Shown here in pieces: positions 10,101-18,894 of a stretch of 36,062 bases of DNA. The notes beneath the pieces were generated by a model that searched no databases, was not told where the DNA came from, and saw nothing but the letters and a program-made list of their open reading frames with translations. A program made the position numbers and the translations under genes. The stretch's first letter is position 1. Each line of letters starts with the position of its first letter. The DNA comes from a virus: the IMG/VR virus record IMGVR_UViG_3300030333_007237, positions 7,398 through 43,459 of that record; one strand, written 5' to 3'.

Positions 10101-12921
10101 TTCTGAATCTTCGAACCGCCATACCAGTAATAAATCCGTGTGGAGTAATATCACCACCATGTGTTCTAGATGTGATTACTTCTCTGTTTACCCATGAGTG
10201 ATTTAGAACACCATACTGGTCTGCGACTGGAACATTGTATGGTCTAGCATATCGAGCGAATGAATCGCCGTGTGTGATAGAGTTAAAACCAATTAAAGTT
10301 CCTGCGGCATCTCTCTTTCGTGGAGGTTCTGCATATGTTCCATCTGAGAATGGTTGACCAGTTGTACTGAACACTGGTACATAATGTGTACCATCGGGGT
10401 TCATAATCCAACCGGTTACTTCTTCAGTTCCTGCTTCACCACCAGAAAGTGGTCCTGGGTAGTTTGCAGTTCCACCGGAAATCATGTATGTGTAATGGAG
10501 TGCGTTCTTTCCTGTAGACGCGGCGGTCTTGTTGTATCGAACCTTGAAACCTTTGGTCGAATCACCAACATTGGTAAATCTAATACCAGAGTAGTCTCTT
10601 GCCGAATTACCATAGATTGGAATATCACTAACGGAACTATACATTCCCTTAGGCCATTCACCATCATTGGCATTATCTCTTGTTCCCTCAAATTCAATGT
10701 GTTCTGTTGTTCTCCAAGCACCACCGAGTGTTGTGGTGTCTGCACCATCGGAACCATAATTGAATGTCCATTCTTTGTTGTCGGCCATCCAACCTGCTTC
10801 AATACTAATATAGTCGCCAGTAGTGGCACCCATTGAAGCATTTCCGATTGTAGTCCATGGAACTGGTAATGTAGAACCACCAGTACCACAACCTGCGTTG
10901 AAAATTGTACCACCAGTAATTGAAAACCCAGTGGGACCTGTTAGATTATCTTGTGTCCATTCGGTGACACCATCAATTACAAGCAATGCATCTTTATCAA
11001 GACCCACCACATTTGAAGGTGTACCAGTTGCACCAGAACTTGTACCGGAAATCATACTATCGGTTGCATACTCGCCGGGGGATCCTGAAAGTGCAACACC
11101 AGTAATAAAGTATCCAGTTTTAACTTCGATGGTCGTTGTGAATGGTTCACCTGCTGTAATCATTGATACAACTTCACCAGTACCAACAATAGTATCGGCA
11201 ACGATTTGAACAACTTCTTCACCAATATTGAAGATTGAACCACCAGAACCCCACGAATATAATGCACCATTACCAGATGCAAATCTAGCAAGTGTGAAGT
11301 CATCTAGGTCTTTACCGGTTACATATTTGTCAACGATACCATAAACACCACGGGTATCGAAGATTCCGTTTCGATTCTCTGCGGTTGTTGCTCCAGGACC
11401 TGTGATTGTATTATCGAATGGAAGATACAAAGTTGTAAATTCATCACCAGAAACATTGACTGATGAGTCCGAGTAGTTCGGCATCGTCGTTTCATTTACA
11501 CCTGTGATACCATGAGGGTTGTGTGTCGAACCACTTCTCAAACGAACACTTGACATCGCACCCAAGAACATATTACTTGTGGAGTTCAATGGGTGAATCG
11601 AACCACCACTTACTGCTTTCGCACCAATTAAGAGTGGGTCGTTTGCGTGTCCTGTTGCAAGGTTTGTTGCACCTGCTGTGGAAGAAAGATTTGTTCCACT
11701 ATGCGAGACAATTTGATGACCGATTCTAACATTGTTTTTGTACATGGCAATACCATGACCAGAAACACCTGCAACGACAATGTGCTTCCATGATGTACCC
11801 TCAGTCATGTCATCTACATAACCCGTGACAGTACCAGTTGCACCCGCTTCATTTTTGTAGTGAAATTGTAGGAAACCAGTTGTTCCGGGCGAACCACCGG
11901 CAACATATTCGAGGCGGAATGATTCATCACCACCCGTTCCCCATCTTTCCACAATTGCTTTTGATGCGGTTCCGGTTGGTCTGAACCAACCATCAATTTG
12001 CCAGTCGCCTGTTAGGTGGAAGTTTTCTGGACCAGATGGTGGTTGAACCACTTCGATATAACTTCCGGTGTACCCCGAGTGACCATCTGCACCGAAGTAA
12101 CCTGCCCATCCTAACGCTCCATTGGCATTAATACCAGATAGGTCATCTGTTAGATGAACATCATTGGCGAAAACTTGGTTTGCACCCTGAATCACATAGT
12201 GACCGGAAACATAAGTTTCGTTTGTAATGTGGTCTTCGGCAAATTTAATTTGCTGACGGTCTGGGTCTTCTGTTTTTCCAAGAACGGCAATACCGGCGCG
12301 GTTTGTTTTATTACCACCAAGAAGGGCATCTGTGCTATTGAAATCTGGTCTTGGTAAAGCAATGCCTTGTTCGTTGAAAGGAACTGCGAGTTCTAATTGT
12401 TGGTCTTCTACTCTAAAGTTTTGTGTTGTTGCGACCGAGAAATCATTAATGAATGTAATATCACCTGCAAAAATATGGTCCCCGTAGATTGTTTGGGGAA
12501 GCATAAATGCCGCTTGCACTTTTCGTAATTTAGTTGGATCCGCCTCGGCACCACCTGCGTGATTTGTTTCCATCATAAAAAATGCATCATCGGGAACCAA
12601 AATATCATCGGTGGTTGTATCTGCATCTGGATTCGTAAAGACTTCGGCCGCCTGTAATCCAACAATATCTACAGTCAATTCATTGTAGATATTTACCCGT
12701 ACACCAGGACCTCTATTGATTTCGATTTCACTAAAAGTATCACTGTGTTGAAGACCACCATCTCCTGCAACATCAAACATGTTGAGCGGGTTCAGAGCGG
12801 CAATAATTTGATTACTCTTATCAAACCAATCATTGAAAGAATCCACCAACTTAAGTGGAGTTACATGGATTAGGTTATCCGATGAATACGGAAAATAAAT
12901 TTCTGGTCCTGTTACTGGCAT
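7135..12921 (-). CDS. Giant virion fibre protein with LamG-like domain (1928 aa)
   Basis: Probable long tail-fibre or baseplate-peripheral protein. The N-terminus (EIYFPYSSDNLIHVTPLKLV) probably attaches it to the virion. Residues about 300-460 look LamG/ConA-like (WQIDGWFRPTG, WKHIVVAGVSG, IAMYKNNVRIG). Residues about 928-1097 share a module with the next fibre protein (MAVRRFR, EWVRAF, SEALGIVSRV, VVVNYSGGVI). Residues about 1195-1350 are fibre-type repeats with recurrent SI/SV, K(I/L) and DG steps (KDKSITEVKIGD, LEDGSVTQAKLAFG, IQDGSIQGIDIG). Near the C-terminus is a VCCCVNAGG motif. TAATG overlaps the small gene before it and supports ATG 12921. The family is inferred from motifs and context, and no enzyme site is visible. 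Confidence 0.8.
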   Translation of the reverse strand: MPVTGPEIYFPYSSDNLIHVTPLKLVDSFNDWFDKSNQIIAALNPLNMFDVAGDGGLQHSDTFSEIEINRGPGVRVNIYNELTVDIVGLQAAEVFTNPDADTTTDDILVPDDAFFMMETNHAGGAEADPTKLRKVQAAFMLPQTIYGDHIFAGDITFINDFSVATTQNFRVEDQQLELAVPFNEQGIALPRPDFNSTDALLGGNKTNRAGIAVLGKTEDPDRQQIKFAEDHITNETYVSGHYVIQGANQVFANDVHLTDDLSGINANGALGWAGYFGADGHSGYTGSYIEVVQPPSGPENFHLTGDWQIDGWFRPTGTASKAIVERWGTGGDESFRLEYVAGGSPGTTGFLQFHYKNEAGATGTVTGYVDDMTEGTSWKHIVVAGVSGHGIAMYKNNVRIGHQIVSHSGTNLSSTAGATNLATGHANDPLLIGAKAVSGGSIHPLNSTSNMFLGAMSSVRLRSGSTHNPHGITGVNETTMPNYSDSSVNVSGDEFTTLYLPFDNTITGPGATTAENRNGIFDTRGVYGIVDKYVTGKDLDDFTLARFASGNGALYSWGSGGSIFNIGEEVVQIVADTIVGTGEVVSMITAGEPFTTTIEVKTGYFITGVALSGSPGEYATDSMISGTSSGATGTPSNVVGLDKDALLVIDGVTEWTQDNLTGPTGFSITGGTIFNAGCGTGGSTLPVPWTTIGNASMGATTGDYISIEAGWMADNKEWTFNYGSDGADTTTLGGAWRTTEHIEFEGTRDNANDGEWPKGMYSSVSDIPIYGNSARDYSGIRFTNVGDSTKGFKVRYNKTAASTGKNALHYTYMISGGTANYPGPLSGGEAGTEEVTGWIMNPDGTHYVPVFSTTGQPFSDGTYAEPPRKRDAAGTLIGFNSITHGDSFARYARPYNVPVADQYGVLNHSWVNREVITSRTHGGDITPHGFITGMAVRRFRTDQPEGGAGDSAKEWVRAFGSQVTSELATGEEAPYSATNPNATDATINSEALGIVSRVHDVNTFEICYSGPISFTTGEIAAFLDKDDMGNHPVPHEGANFLLPGEPYFVSVRPGQTGRLTEEEPDNRDGKNIGNVRKVMMVATSQTTAVVVNYSGGVIPDPATGTPDDIIEPTETYYDIVKDGFVPDGTDILGYYGNTPDGTNQENAGNDNNPDPATNRRFLEVNAGGNLFLRKLHISGPDIGAGQVTGMHFGVGELDGSLHIKDKSITEVKIGDLEISGALIKDNAILQRHLNDNIVGTDELEDGSVTQAKLAFGIDWEGLIACNTLNGCVITDAPFGISSSKINPGAVNSSHIQDGSIQGIDIGTTQITGGHLSTTTDLRIKTDNIDDLQISRSKIKDLAIDWSKIDKDNFGTVLAGHLKVANGKLSIDTTLSSDDDEVNTLYGEVNFFESQKPGVSGGTDDSGNITSFTTGTTRTNVPGLHIRRLNKMGHHPRYAMIGPLNNDNPANPINTTWANTGDVELVQDAALIEYSFLTADQIGLDSADYQFDISVPIGDGENFGHRAVLLAHMPDRHGTFPNGVNYKQAGDGFYNTRPSGFSDGLTGTYPQQFVNYVPLGNVSVDGITGFYPVMFGSNAGPGEASVMKGNLRVPHGPAKFFVATQVVAKRTDFSVLGTQTLTLDHDGTPAGWEGNFATGGNNWIYQITGGMSLDDSVGAQVHDLVAMGRLVDILSTGNAGNQFETQVLVEVYAGEFHTGGNAGQNFSAGANVYPRYIQPAHDHSQKINATSGGIDTSGYGVSIRGNWGLPLQDSSGKSAPLSGGWVTGSEELYTQFNIKQILAPEFASTTTGGSTWQIRNGVCCCVNAGGTAGGGNAAFNVVGVSFDECQQLLNQYDNRDSANVDVDISRRYISGADIVFNAPYASVFPPADGDPIVYDETNTYSIEGNCYPSIEVITETGASNVGNPGPSGGAHDSSDYANIGGCYVN
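8872..9339 (-). repeat. Fibre-shaft repeats in the 1928-aa protein
   Basis: Residues about 1195-1350 contain short imperfect repeats in which a Ser-Ile or Ser-Val pair, a Lys-Ile or Lys-Leu pair and a Asp-Gly or Asp-Asn turn alternate every 10-20 residues. Examples are KDKSITEVKIGD, LEDGSVTQAKLAFG and IQDGSIQGIDIG. This spacing is typical of intertwined trimeric beta-helices in phage fibres. That fold is an inference. Confidence 0.6.
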
Positions 12922-13136
12922 TAGTCAGAATTCCTTTTCAATAACTCGTTCAGCAAGAATTTAACTTCTTCGAGGTCTTTCTTTATAGTATCTATTTCGG
13001 CAAGTTTCGCCTGCTCTTCATCTTTTCTCTTTTTTTGCTCTTTATACTTCCTGAGTCCATCTAAATCGGTGGACAGAAGTGCCTTTGAATGTGGGTCACG
13101 AACCAAATGACTGTTTTCTACCTTCAACTTTTCCAT
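12921..13136 (-). CDS. Small coiled-coil virion-module protein (71 aa)
   Basis: The 71-residue protein starts MEKLKVENSHLVRDPHSKAL. The N-terminal third is a short conserved-looking segment (VRDPHSKALLSTD), and residues about 28-70 are highly charged. The C-terminal half has leucines at heptad-like spacing (LAEIDTIKKDLEEVKFLLNE), predicting a coiled coil. GGGGTG lies about 6 bases before ATG 13136. The stop shares TAATG with the next gene, the 1928-residue fibre, so the two may be made in a coupled way. It could be an oligomerisation or attachment factor for a neighbouring giant protein. Small proteins with a similar N-terminus occur, from memory, in marine T4-like phages, but no function is known to me. 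Confidence 0.75.
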   Translation of the reverse strand: MEKLKVENSHLVRDPHSKALLSTDLDGLRKYKEQKKRKDEEQAKLAEIDTIKKDLEEVKFLLNELLKRNSD

Positions 13137-13139
13137 TTA

Positions 13140-16100
13140 TCACCCCGGCAGAGCAATTGCTCTTAAATCTTTCACTCTTGGGACTTTGGCAGAATCGCTT
13201 GAATACAGTACTAGTTTAATTGCAAACCGATTAAAGGAATCGGACACATCACCAGTCACTGTTTCGAACTTCATATCCTGTAAGTCATCTGAATATGTAT
13301 TCGTTGAAGTTTGAGTCAATTGTACATAACCCAAATCATCAAAGTCTCCTTCATACTCTGGTGTCGCAGAACGAATGAACGCTTGAATACTTGAACCTTG
13401 TGGAAGATAAGTGTTCAAATGCACTTCCATCTTATCAGATTCAAATCCTTCTTCGAGAGTAACACGACGAGTGATGTATCTACACACACCACCACCACCA
13501 GTTAGGTTGGATGGGAACCCCTCGCTAATAATACCAGGCATTTGTGCCTTTGGATTCAACTCACCATTGTAATTTGAATTTGTTGGGTCGGTTATTGTAT
13601 TTGAGTTAATCAAGTTTTCAACGGCAAGAAGATTCAATCTTTCTGCATCAATTACCGGACTCACTCTGCTATCAGATGTTGACATCCCAACACGGAGTTT
13701 ACATGTTGCATTACTAGATTCTCCATCATATACTTCATTAATTCTATGGGTTGTTTCCATTTCAACATTGGTATTTGGTTTAATTGTCATTGCAGAAGTT
13801 TCAGAGAACGAACCAATTCCATTACCATTAGTTGAAGTGTGTAATTTAAATGTTGCATTTGTTTGACTAAACTCTTGATAGTCTGCAAGAAGTTTAATAA
13901 CATCAACACCAACATAATGTCTATCTGCAACCGGTGATGTTGTATATCCTTTATTTTTGAATTGAACATCACCACTCGAAACAAAATCACATCTATTAAT
14001 TCTAAACATGATGTCTTTAGTTTGGTCAGCAGACCAAGTGCTTGAATTCTGTGATAAGAACATCACACCAGCATATGGTTGGTTTGCGATTGGGTCCGCA
14101 TCTGTGTTCTTTTCACTATCAATTCTGTTTGCACCAACTTCTGCCGTGTAAATGTGATAATCACCACTGTTTGATATAACTGTGAATGAGTATTCACCGG
14201 GCGATAAGAAGATTGGATTATCAAAATCGAATCGTGTGTAAGATGAAGATGAATTTGGATTCGGAGTAGTCGATACATTAACATCTTCGAATCTCTTTGT
14301 CTTGACCGCCATTGGAATGATTTCACCAGAACTTGGATAACCATTTACCATAGGTCGAATTTCTACCGTCACGGGTAGACTACCATCTCTCATTGCAAAC
14401 CAAAGGTCGATACTAGACACGAACATGCCATTTGGATTTGTTACTGGATCCACTAAGAATGATTGTGCAACTGGATCCCTCCAGATTGTATCTGTCTCTG
14501 TTTTTGTTTGGTTGAATCTATCAATTGGGTTAGTTAGAATAGTTTCAGTATTTACATTTGGTCGTTTATTAATAACTGGTCGTGTTCCTTTACCTTGATT
14601 GAACACATAACCATTAGCGGCAAATGTAATATCTGCGGCGGTTGTCGCTGTTGCAACATTATTATCCGAAACATCTGTTATACGAAGTTGTCGTTCACCA
14701 GTTCGGAATGTTCCTGCCGGTAGTTTGGTATGGAATGGGAATTCACCCTGAGAATTTGTTCTGAAATTGAAGGCTGTAATCGTCGCTGTTTGGTCAACGA
14801 TTCCGGCCGGTCCATTATTCTTAATAATATCACCGACTTTAAATTGTCCAACAATATCTTTAACAACCAAAGTACCCGATGTTTGACTACCCCCATCACC
14901 ACCATAATTCCAAACAGAAATCTTACAGGTCGAACCTGCTCTATCACCGGTTGTATTTTCAAGTACGGTGTCTTCAGCAGTTCCGTCTGTTGGTAGCACG
15001 AACGCATCAGCATTTGCAAAACCAACATCCCATGTCAATGGTGTTGTGAAATCATTGATTTTGACACCATCAAAGAAAATATGAATATCGGTATTTGGTT
15101 TCAATCCTCTAGATGTTGCGTCAATATCAACCGCTCGCATATAAGGAACTAAACTGACATTGAAAGTTCTATTTCCAAGACTCTTAATAATACTCTCGGG
15201 AATATTTCTTGTACGAATACCTCTTCGTGTTTTTACCTTTCCAGATTCAAAAACTTCTCTGGTAATCTTGCCTGGTTGTGTACTTGCCCAACCAATTGAT
15301 TCTTCGGTAGGTACATTTTCCTTTCCTGTCCAAACCAATTCCCAATCGTTCCACTGTGTTCCGAAAGGATTATCTTTTTGTACCCAGGCGTCATTTTCAC
15401 CTTCAGCGTTAGTTTGAACAATTGGTTTAGTTGAAACATCATACCATGTATCTGATTGTGGGGTACATCTAATGTCACCTTGCCACTCGATAGTGTGGAA
15501 TGGGTTCACACTAATACTTGTGCTTGCCATTGGTTGTTCAATTTCTTTCACTTCAGAATAGTTTAGTGTGAATAAACCACTTTCACTACCAGTAATCTGT
15601 GCTTCACCAACCGAATCATCGTGAACAAGAGTGATTGGTCGTGTTTCGAATTCTGGACGCAGTTCTTCTTTCTCGAAATCAATTGAGCAACTATAGTCAG
15701 GGTTTGTAACATCACCAACACTGTGACCCTTGAATGGGTCAACAAGAATACCATTCTTAAATATATCTGTTCCGTTGGAATCAGTAATACTTAAAGCATC
15801 TGTTTCTTTTTCAAGTAATGACAGTGTGGTGTAGTATTCGAGTCTATCCACACGCTTATCGATTTTACCAATATCTCTCATGGTATATCGTTTGTTCTCA
15901 ACATACCGAGTATTGACATCGTTGATATCAAATGTGTACGCAGGAATTTTTGCCACATAAAGTGTCATCGAATCGTCGCGGTCGGGTGGTGTAGGAGAAT
16001 CTTCCTTTGGAATACCACGAATCGCTTGGAATTCTTTGTCCCTTGTAAGAACAATTTTATCAACTCTTGGTAGGTAGTGCTTGTAGTCAATTGTTCCAGA

Positions 16101-18881
16101 CTGACCTGCTTTTGGAATCCAACTACTACTTGTACCAGTTAGGCCACCACTACTTCGTAGGGGGCGGAAGTCTAAACAATCTCGTAGGTCGAATACTTTA
16201 CCTTGTTTCTTACTGGTATATGTTGGAATGTTTTCGTAACCAGAAAGATATGAACCACCACCAGTAATATTTGCAAAGAAGAATCCGTTATCTCCACCAC
16301 CATGAGCATAGTATGTGTATGAAACGAATCCGGTAATTGTACCACTTGAAGGAATATTATCGGTGTTTGTATCACCAAACTTGGCATTCTTCTTGAGATT
16401 TAGTTTACCATAGTCGAACCAGTTATCTGTTTGGCCACCATCAAAGAAGAATTTGGTTGAAACATCTTCTCCCTTAACTAGTGGGTCACCAGTATTCATA
16501 AACAATCCTGTGATGCCGATTACATCGGCATGTGGTAGGGTAAATACGCCATTTTCACCGGTGATGTAATAATCACTTACTGCTGTTACGGTTTTTGTTT
16601 TCTGGTAGGATCCGGGGTCTGTTACTTTAAGTGTACCGATTAATCTCAGAGTTGTTCCAGAACTAATACCATGAACACTTAGGTTGGAGAAAGTAATATC
16701 CTGACCAGAGTTTGTGATTGAACCGGAAACCCCTGCATCAGATGTCAAATCATATGTTTGACCGTTCGCAGGGTTAACTAAGATGTAATGTTCTTTAATA
16801 TCAGTATCAGTAAGTGGTGAGGGACTCACATCACCATACCAAGTAAGGTTTGGATCCGCTGTTGATACTACAAATTGAACGGAATTATCAGATTGAGTGT
16901 TCTCGCCCACTTCTTGTTGAACATGGTAAATGATATCATCGATTTGTTTAAGTGTGTTTCCAAATGGAATTTGATAAATAAGACTTGAACTGTTTTGTTC
17001 GTACAATTTCGTGACACCAGTTGTTCCGGCACCAACACCACCCGAAATTAAGAATGTCGCGGGTCCGGTATTACCATAATTTAATTGTCTGATTGCTCCA
17101 ACAGGATACTTTAAATCACCAAGTTCACCAGTGACATGTTCAATGGGAACTGCGGAACGCATTTGCAGGTCGTAAATGTGTAGTTTATTTTCATCATCGT
17201 CATATCTACCAACCTGACGAACGCGACATGTACCAATACCTGTTACTGGTTCGTGAGTTCCGGCCGGGCCACTTAAGCCACTTTCAAATGTACCGGTGAG
17301 ATAGTAATTAGCATTTGATGTCTGACCTGTGACTGCACCGCCACTTGGCAACTCTCCACCAGTATGAAGGTGTGTTGAAATTGTTAATACAGAACCACCT
17401 GTGTTGTAAATAGGACTCCATGCAACTACTGTACCGCTAATACCTGAACTGTGAACCACATGTTCGCCCGGAACAAATTTCCTACTAAGCGATGCGGGTT
17501 CGTTGATGGTGTAACGGAAAACTGGACCATAGAGAGTCATCAGTCTACCATGCTCTACAAATCCGACGGCCCCTCCAGGCAACTCGCCCCATTTACCACT
17601 AACACCACCGGCAACTCTGAAATAATTTCCAAGCGAAAGGCCAATATTTGTATCTGTGTATTGTCGAATGTGGTCATCGGTTCTTGCTTTATCAATCTTA
17701 ACATATTCAGTTACGAGATTTTCATGTTCGTAACCAAAGACATATGATTTACCTGCTTCCATTCCGATTGCAAGAGCATCACCAGTACCACCTTGTGCTT
17801 CTGTGTATACTCCACCATTGCTTCCTGTTAACAAGTGTTCTTTGACGACAATACCATATGGTTTGACAGTATAGTTGCCAGATTCATCGTATGTTCTTCT
17901 TGCTAACTCATCACCCAAATCAGAGTATACTGGGTATTTTTGTTGTTTGACTAAATAGTCATTTTCAACTCGCAAGATTTCAAAGAAATCTTGCTTACTA
18001 ATTCCAGTGCTACCGGCAGTAGCATCGAAATTTAAACTGTTAAGAGTTAAAGTGTACTTAAGTCTATCGGATCCAGGAGCGGCATAGTTACTAGAACCTC
18101 TTGCGGGGTCAAGTAAACTTACATCGTCTTTGGAAGATACAAATTCTTTCTTGATATCAAAACCAATTGATGCCGTTTGGTTGTGGAAATACCGCTCACC
18201 TGTTATATGTCTTTCGGGTACAATTGTTTGCGGCAAGGCATTTACGAAGAATCCGTCAACATAGTAAATACTAGTATCGTTGGAAATCACAGACGCTTCC
18301 AAACCGGTCAATCCAGCGGATGTGCTTGTTGCATCAAAGTGAGCGTAACCAGTAGGACCATCTGATGGTTTAATTGTTACATCAAATCTAGAAGATGTTC
18401 CCGTTGTATACAGATGTTCATTTGGAGAAAATGTAGAATCATCTAAGTATTTAATAAAGAGAATTGAAAACGGGTCTTCTGTATTTCCAGTAGCAGTGTG
18501 GAGAACTCTTGCCTTTGCGGTTCCTGTCACACTGTAAATAATCTTGTCTCGGAAATCTAAGTGATTGATATCACCAGTTGGGTTGTAACCAGTAATTGAC
18601 CCAGTTACCCCCAATGTCGAGGGGTCAAAAACAGAATCAAGTCGAATCCAATCTGCTCTGGTTACAGCACCCGCAGGACCATATACTCTACTTCCATTCT
18701 CAAATACATGGGAGGCGAATCTACCAACTTGATTCTGAAGTGTTGTTTGTAATTGTGTAAGTTCTCTTGCCTGTACGGCATAACCGGGACGGAAAAGAGT
18801 TCTTAAATACTCTTGCCCATTTAAGGCCCAATCGTCGTAATATGGGTTGATGTTGTAATCTGTTTTGTCATAGATTGGCAT
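13140..18881 (-). CDS. Giant DUF4815-type virion structural protein (1913 aa)
   Basis: The N-terminus (YDKTDYNINPYYDDWALNGQ, then FRPGYAVQARELTQLQTTLQ) matches my memory of DUF4815, a domain of large structural proteins in cyanophage-type T4-like myoviruses. Around residues 1000-1030 is a second recognisable stretch (IDKRVDRLEYYTTLSLLEKE). Residues about 1795-1913 form a compact C-terminal domain (ITRRVTLEEGFESDKMEVHL, LPRVKDL-like ending). Loops are rich in Thr-Gly steps. It lies directly after gp8, and AGGAGA sits 9 bases before ATG 18881. That position suggests a baseplate-peripheral or fibre-connector protein, perhaps replacing T4 gp9-gp12 functions, but this is inference. No catalytic motif or membrane segment was seen. 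It contains five of the window's twelve GGATCC sites. Confidence 0.75.
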   Translation of the reverse strand: MPIYDKTDYNINPYYDDWALNGQEYLRTLFRPGYAVQARELTQLQTTLQNQVGRFASHVFENGSRVYGPAGAVTRADWIRLDSVFDPSTLGVTGSITGYNPTGDINHLDFRDKIIYSVTGTAKARVLHTATGNTEDPFSILFIKYLDDSTFSPNEHLYTTGTSSRFDVTIKPSDGPTGYAHFDATSTSAGLTGLEASVISNDTSIYYVDGFFVNALPQTIVPERHITGERYFHNQTASIGFDIKKEFVSSKDDVSLLDPARGSSNYAAPGSDRLKYTLTLNSLNFDATAGSTGISKQDFFEILRVENDYLVKQQKYPVYSDLGDELARRTYDESGNYTVKPYGIVVKEHLLTGSNGGVYTEAQGGTGDALAIGMEAGKSYVFGYEHENLVTEYVKIDKARTDDHIRQYTDTNIGLSLGNYFRVAGGVSGKWGELPGGAVGFVEHGRLMTLYGPVFRYTINEPASLSRKFVPGEHVVHSSGISGTVVAWSPIYNTGGSVLTISTHLHTGGELPSGGAVTGQTSNANYYLTGTFESGLSGPAGTHEPVTGIGTCRVRQVGRYDDDENKLHIYDLQMRSAVPIEHVTGELGDLKYPVGAIRQLNYGNTGPATFLISGGVGAGTTGVTKLYEQNSSSLIYQIPFGNTLKQIDDIIYHVQQEVGENTQSDNSVQFVVSTADPNLTWYGDVSPSPLTDTDIKEHYILVNPANGQTYDLTSDAGVSGSITNSGQDITFSNLSVHGISSGTTLRLIGTLKVTDPGSYQKTKTVTAVSDYYITGENGVFTLPHADVIGITGLFMNTGDPLVKGEDVSTKFFFDGGQTDNWFDYGKLNLKKNAKFGDTNTDNIPSSGTITGFVSYTYYAHGGGDNGFFFANITGGGSYLSGYENIPTYTSKKQGKVFDLRDCLDFRPLRSSGGLTGTSSSWIPKAGQSGTIDYKHYLPRVDKIVLTRDKEFQAIRGIPKEDSPTPPDRDDSMTLYVAKIPAYTFDINDVNTRYVENKRYTMRDIGKIDKRVDRLEYYTTLSLLEKETDALSITDSNGTDIFKNGILVDPFKGHSVGDVTNPDYSCSIDFEKEELRPEFETRPITLVHDDSVGEAQITGSESGLFTLNYSEVKEIEQPMASTSISVNPFHTIEWQGDIRCTPQSDTWYDVSTKPIVQTNAEGENDAWVQKDNPFGTQWNDWELVWTGKENVPTEESIGWASTQPGKITREVFESGKVKTRRGIRTRNIPESIIKSLGNRTFNVSLVPYMRAVDIDATSRGLKPNTDIHIFFDGVKINDFTTPLTWDVGFANADAFVLPTDGTAEDTVLENTTGDRAGSTCKISVWNYGGDGGSQTSGTLVVKDIVGQFKVGDIIKNNGPAGIVDQTATITAFNFRTNSQGEFPFHTKLPAGTFRTGERQLRITDVSDNNVATATTAADITFAANGYVFNQGKGTRPVINKRPNVNTETILTNPIDRFNQTKTETDTIWRDPVAQSFLVDPVTNPNGMFVSSIDLWFAMRDGSLPVTVEIRPMVNGYPSSGEIIPMAVKTKRFEDVNVSTTPNPNSSSSYTRFDFDNPIFLSPGEYSFTVISNSGDYHIYTAEVGANRIDSEKNTDADPIANQPYAGVMFLSQNSSTWSADQTKDIMFRINRCDFVSSGDVQFKNKGYTTSPVADRHYVGVDVIKLLADYQEFSQTNATFKLHTSTNGNGIGSFSETSAMTIKPNTNVEMETTHRINEVYDGESSNATCKLRVGMSTSDSRVSPVIDAERLNLLAVENLINSNTITDPTNSNYNGELNPKAQMPGIISEGFPSNLTGGGGVCRYITRRVTLEEGFESDKMEVHLNTYLPQGSSIQAFIRSATPEYEGDFDDLGYVQLTQTSTNTYSDDLQDMKFETVTGDVSDSFNRFAIKLVLYSSDSAKVPRVKDLRAIALPG

Positions 18882-18894
18882 TTACTTTGTTCTC

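Noticed and set aside
9226-10836. Long plus-strand open frames (up to 160 codons) opposite the fibre gene, for example 9226-9672 and 10354-10836.
   Set aside because: They lie entirely antisense to a clearly coding gene, have low-complexity translations, lack ribosome sites and match no family. They are by-products of the codon composition of the fibre gene.
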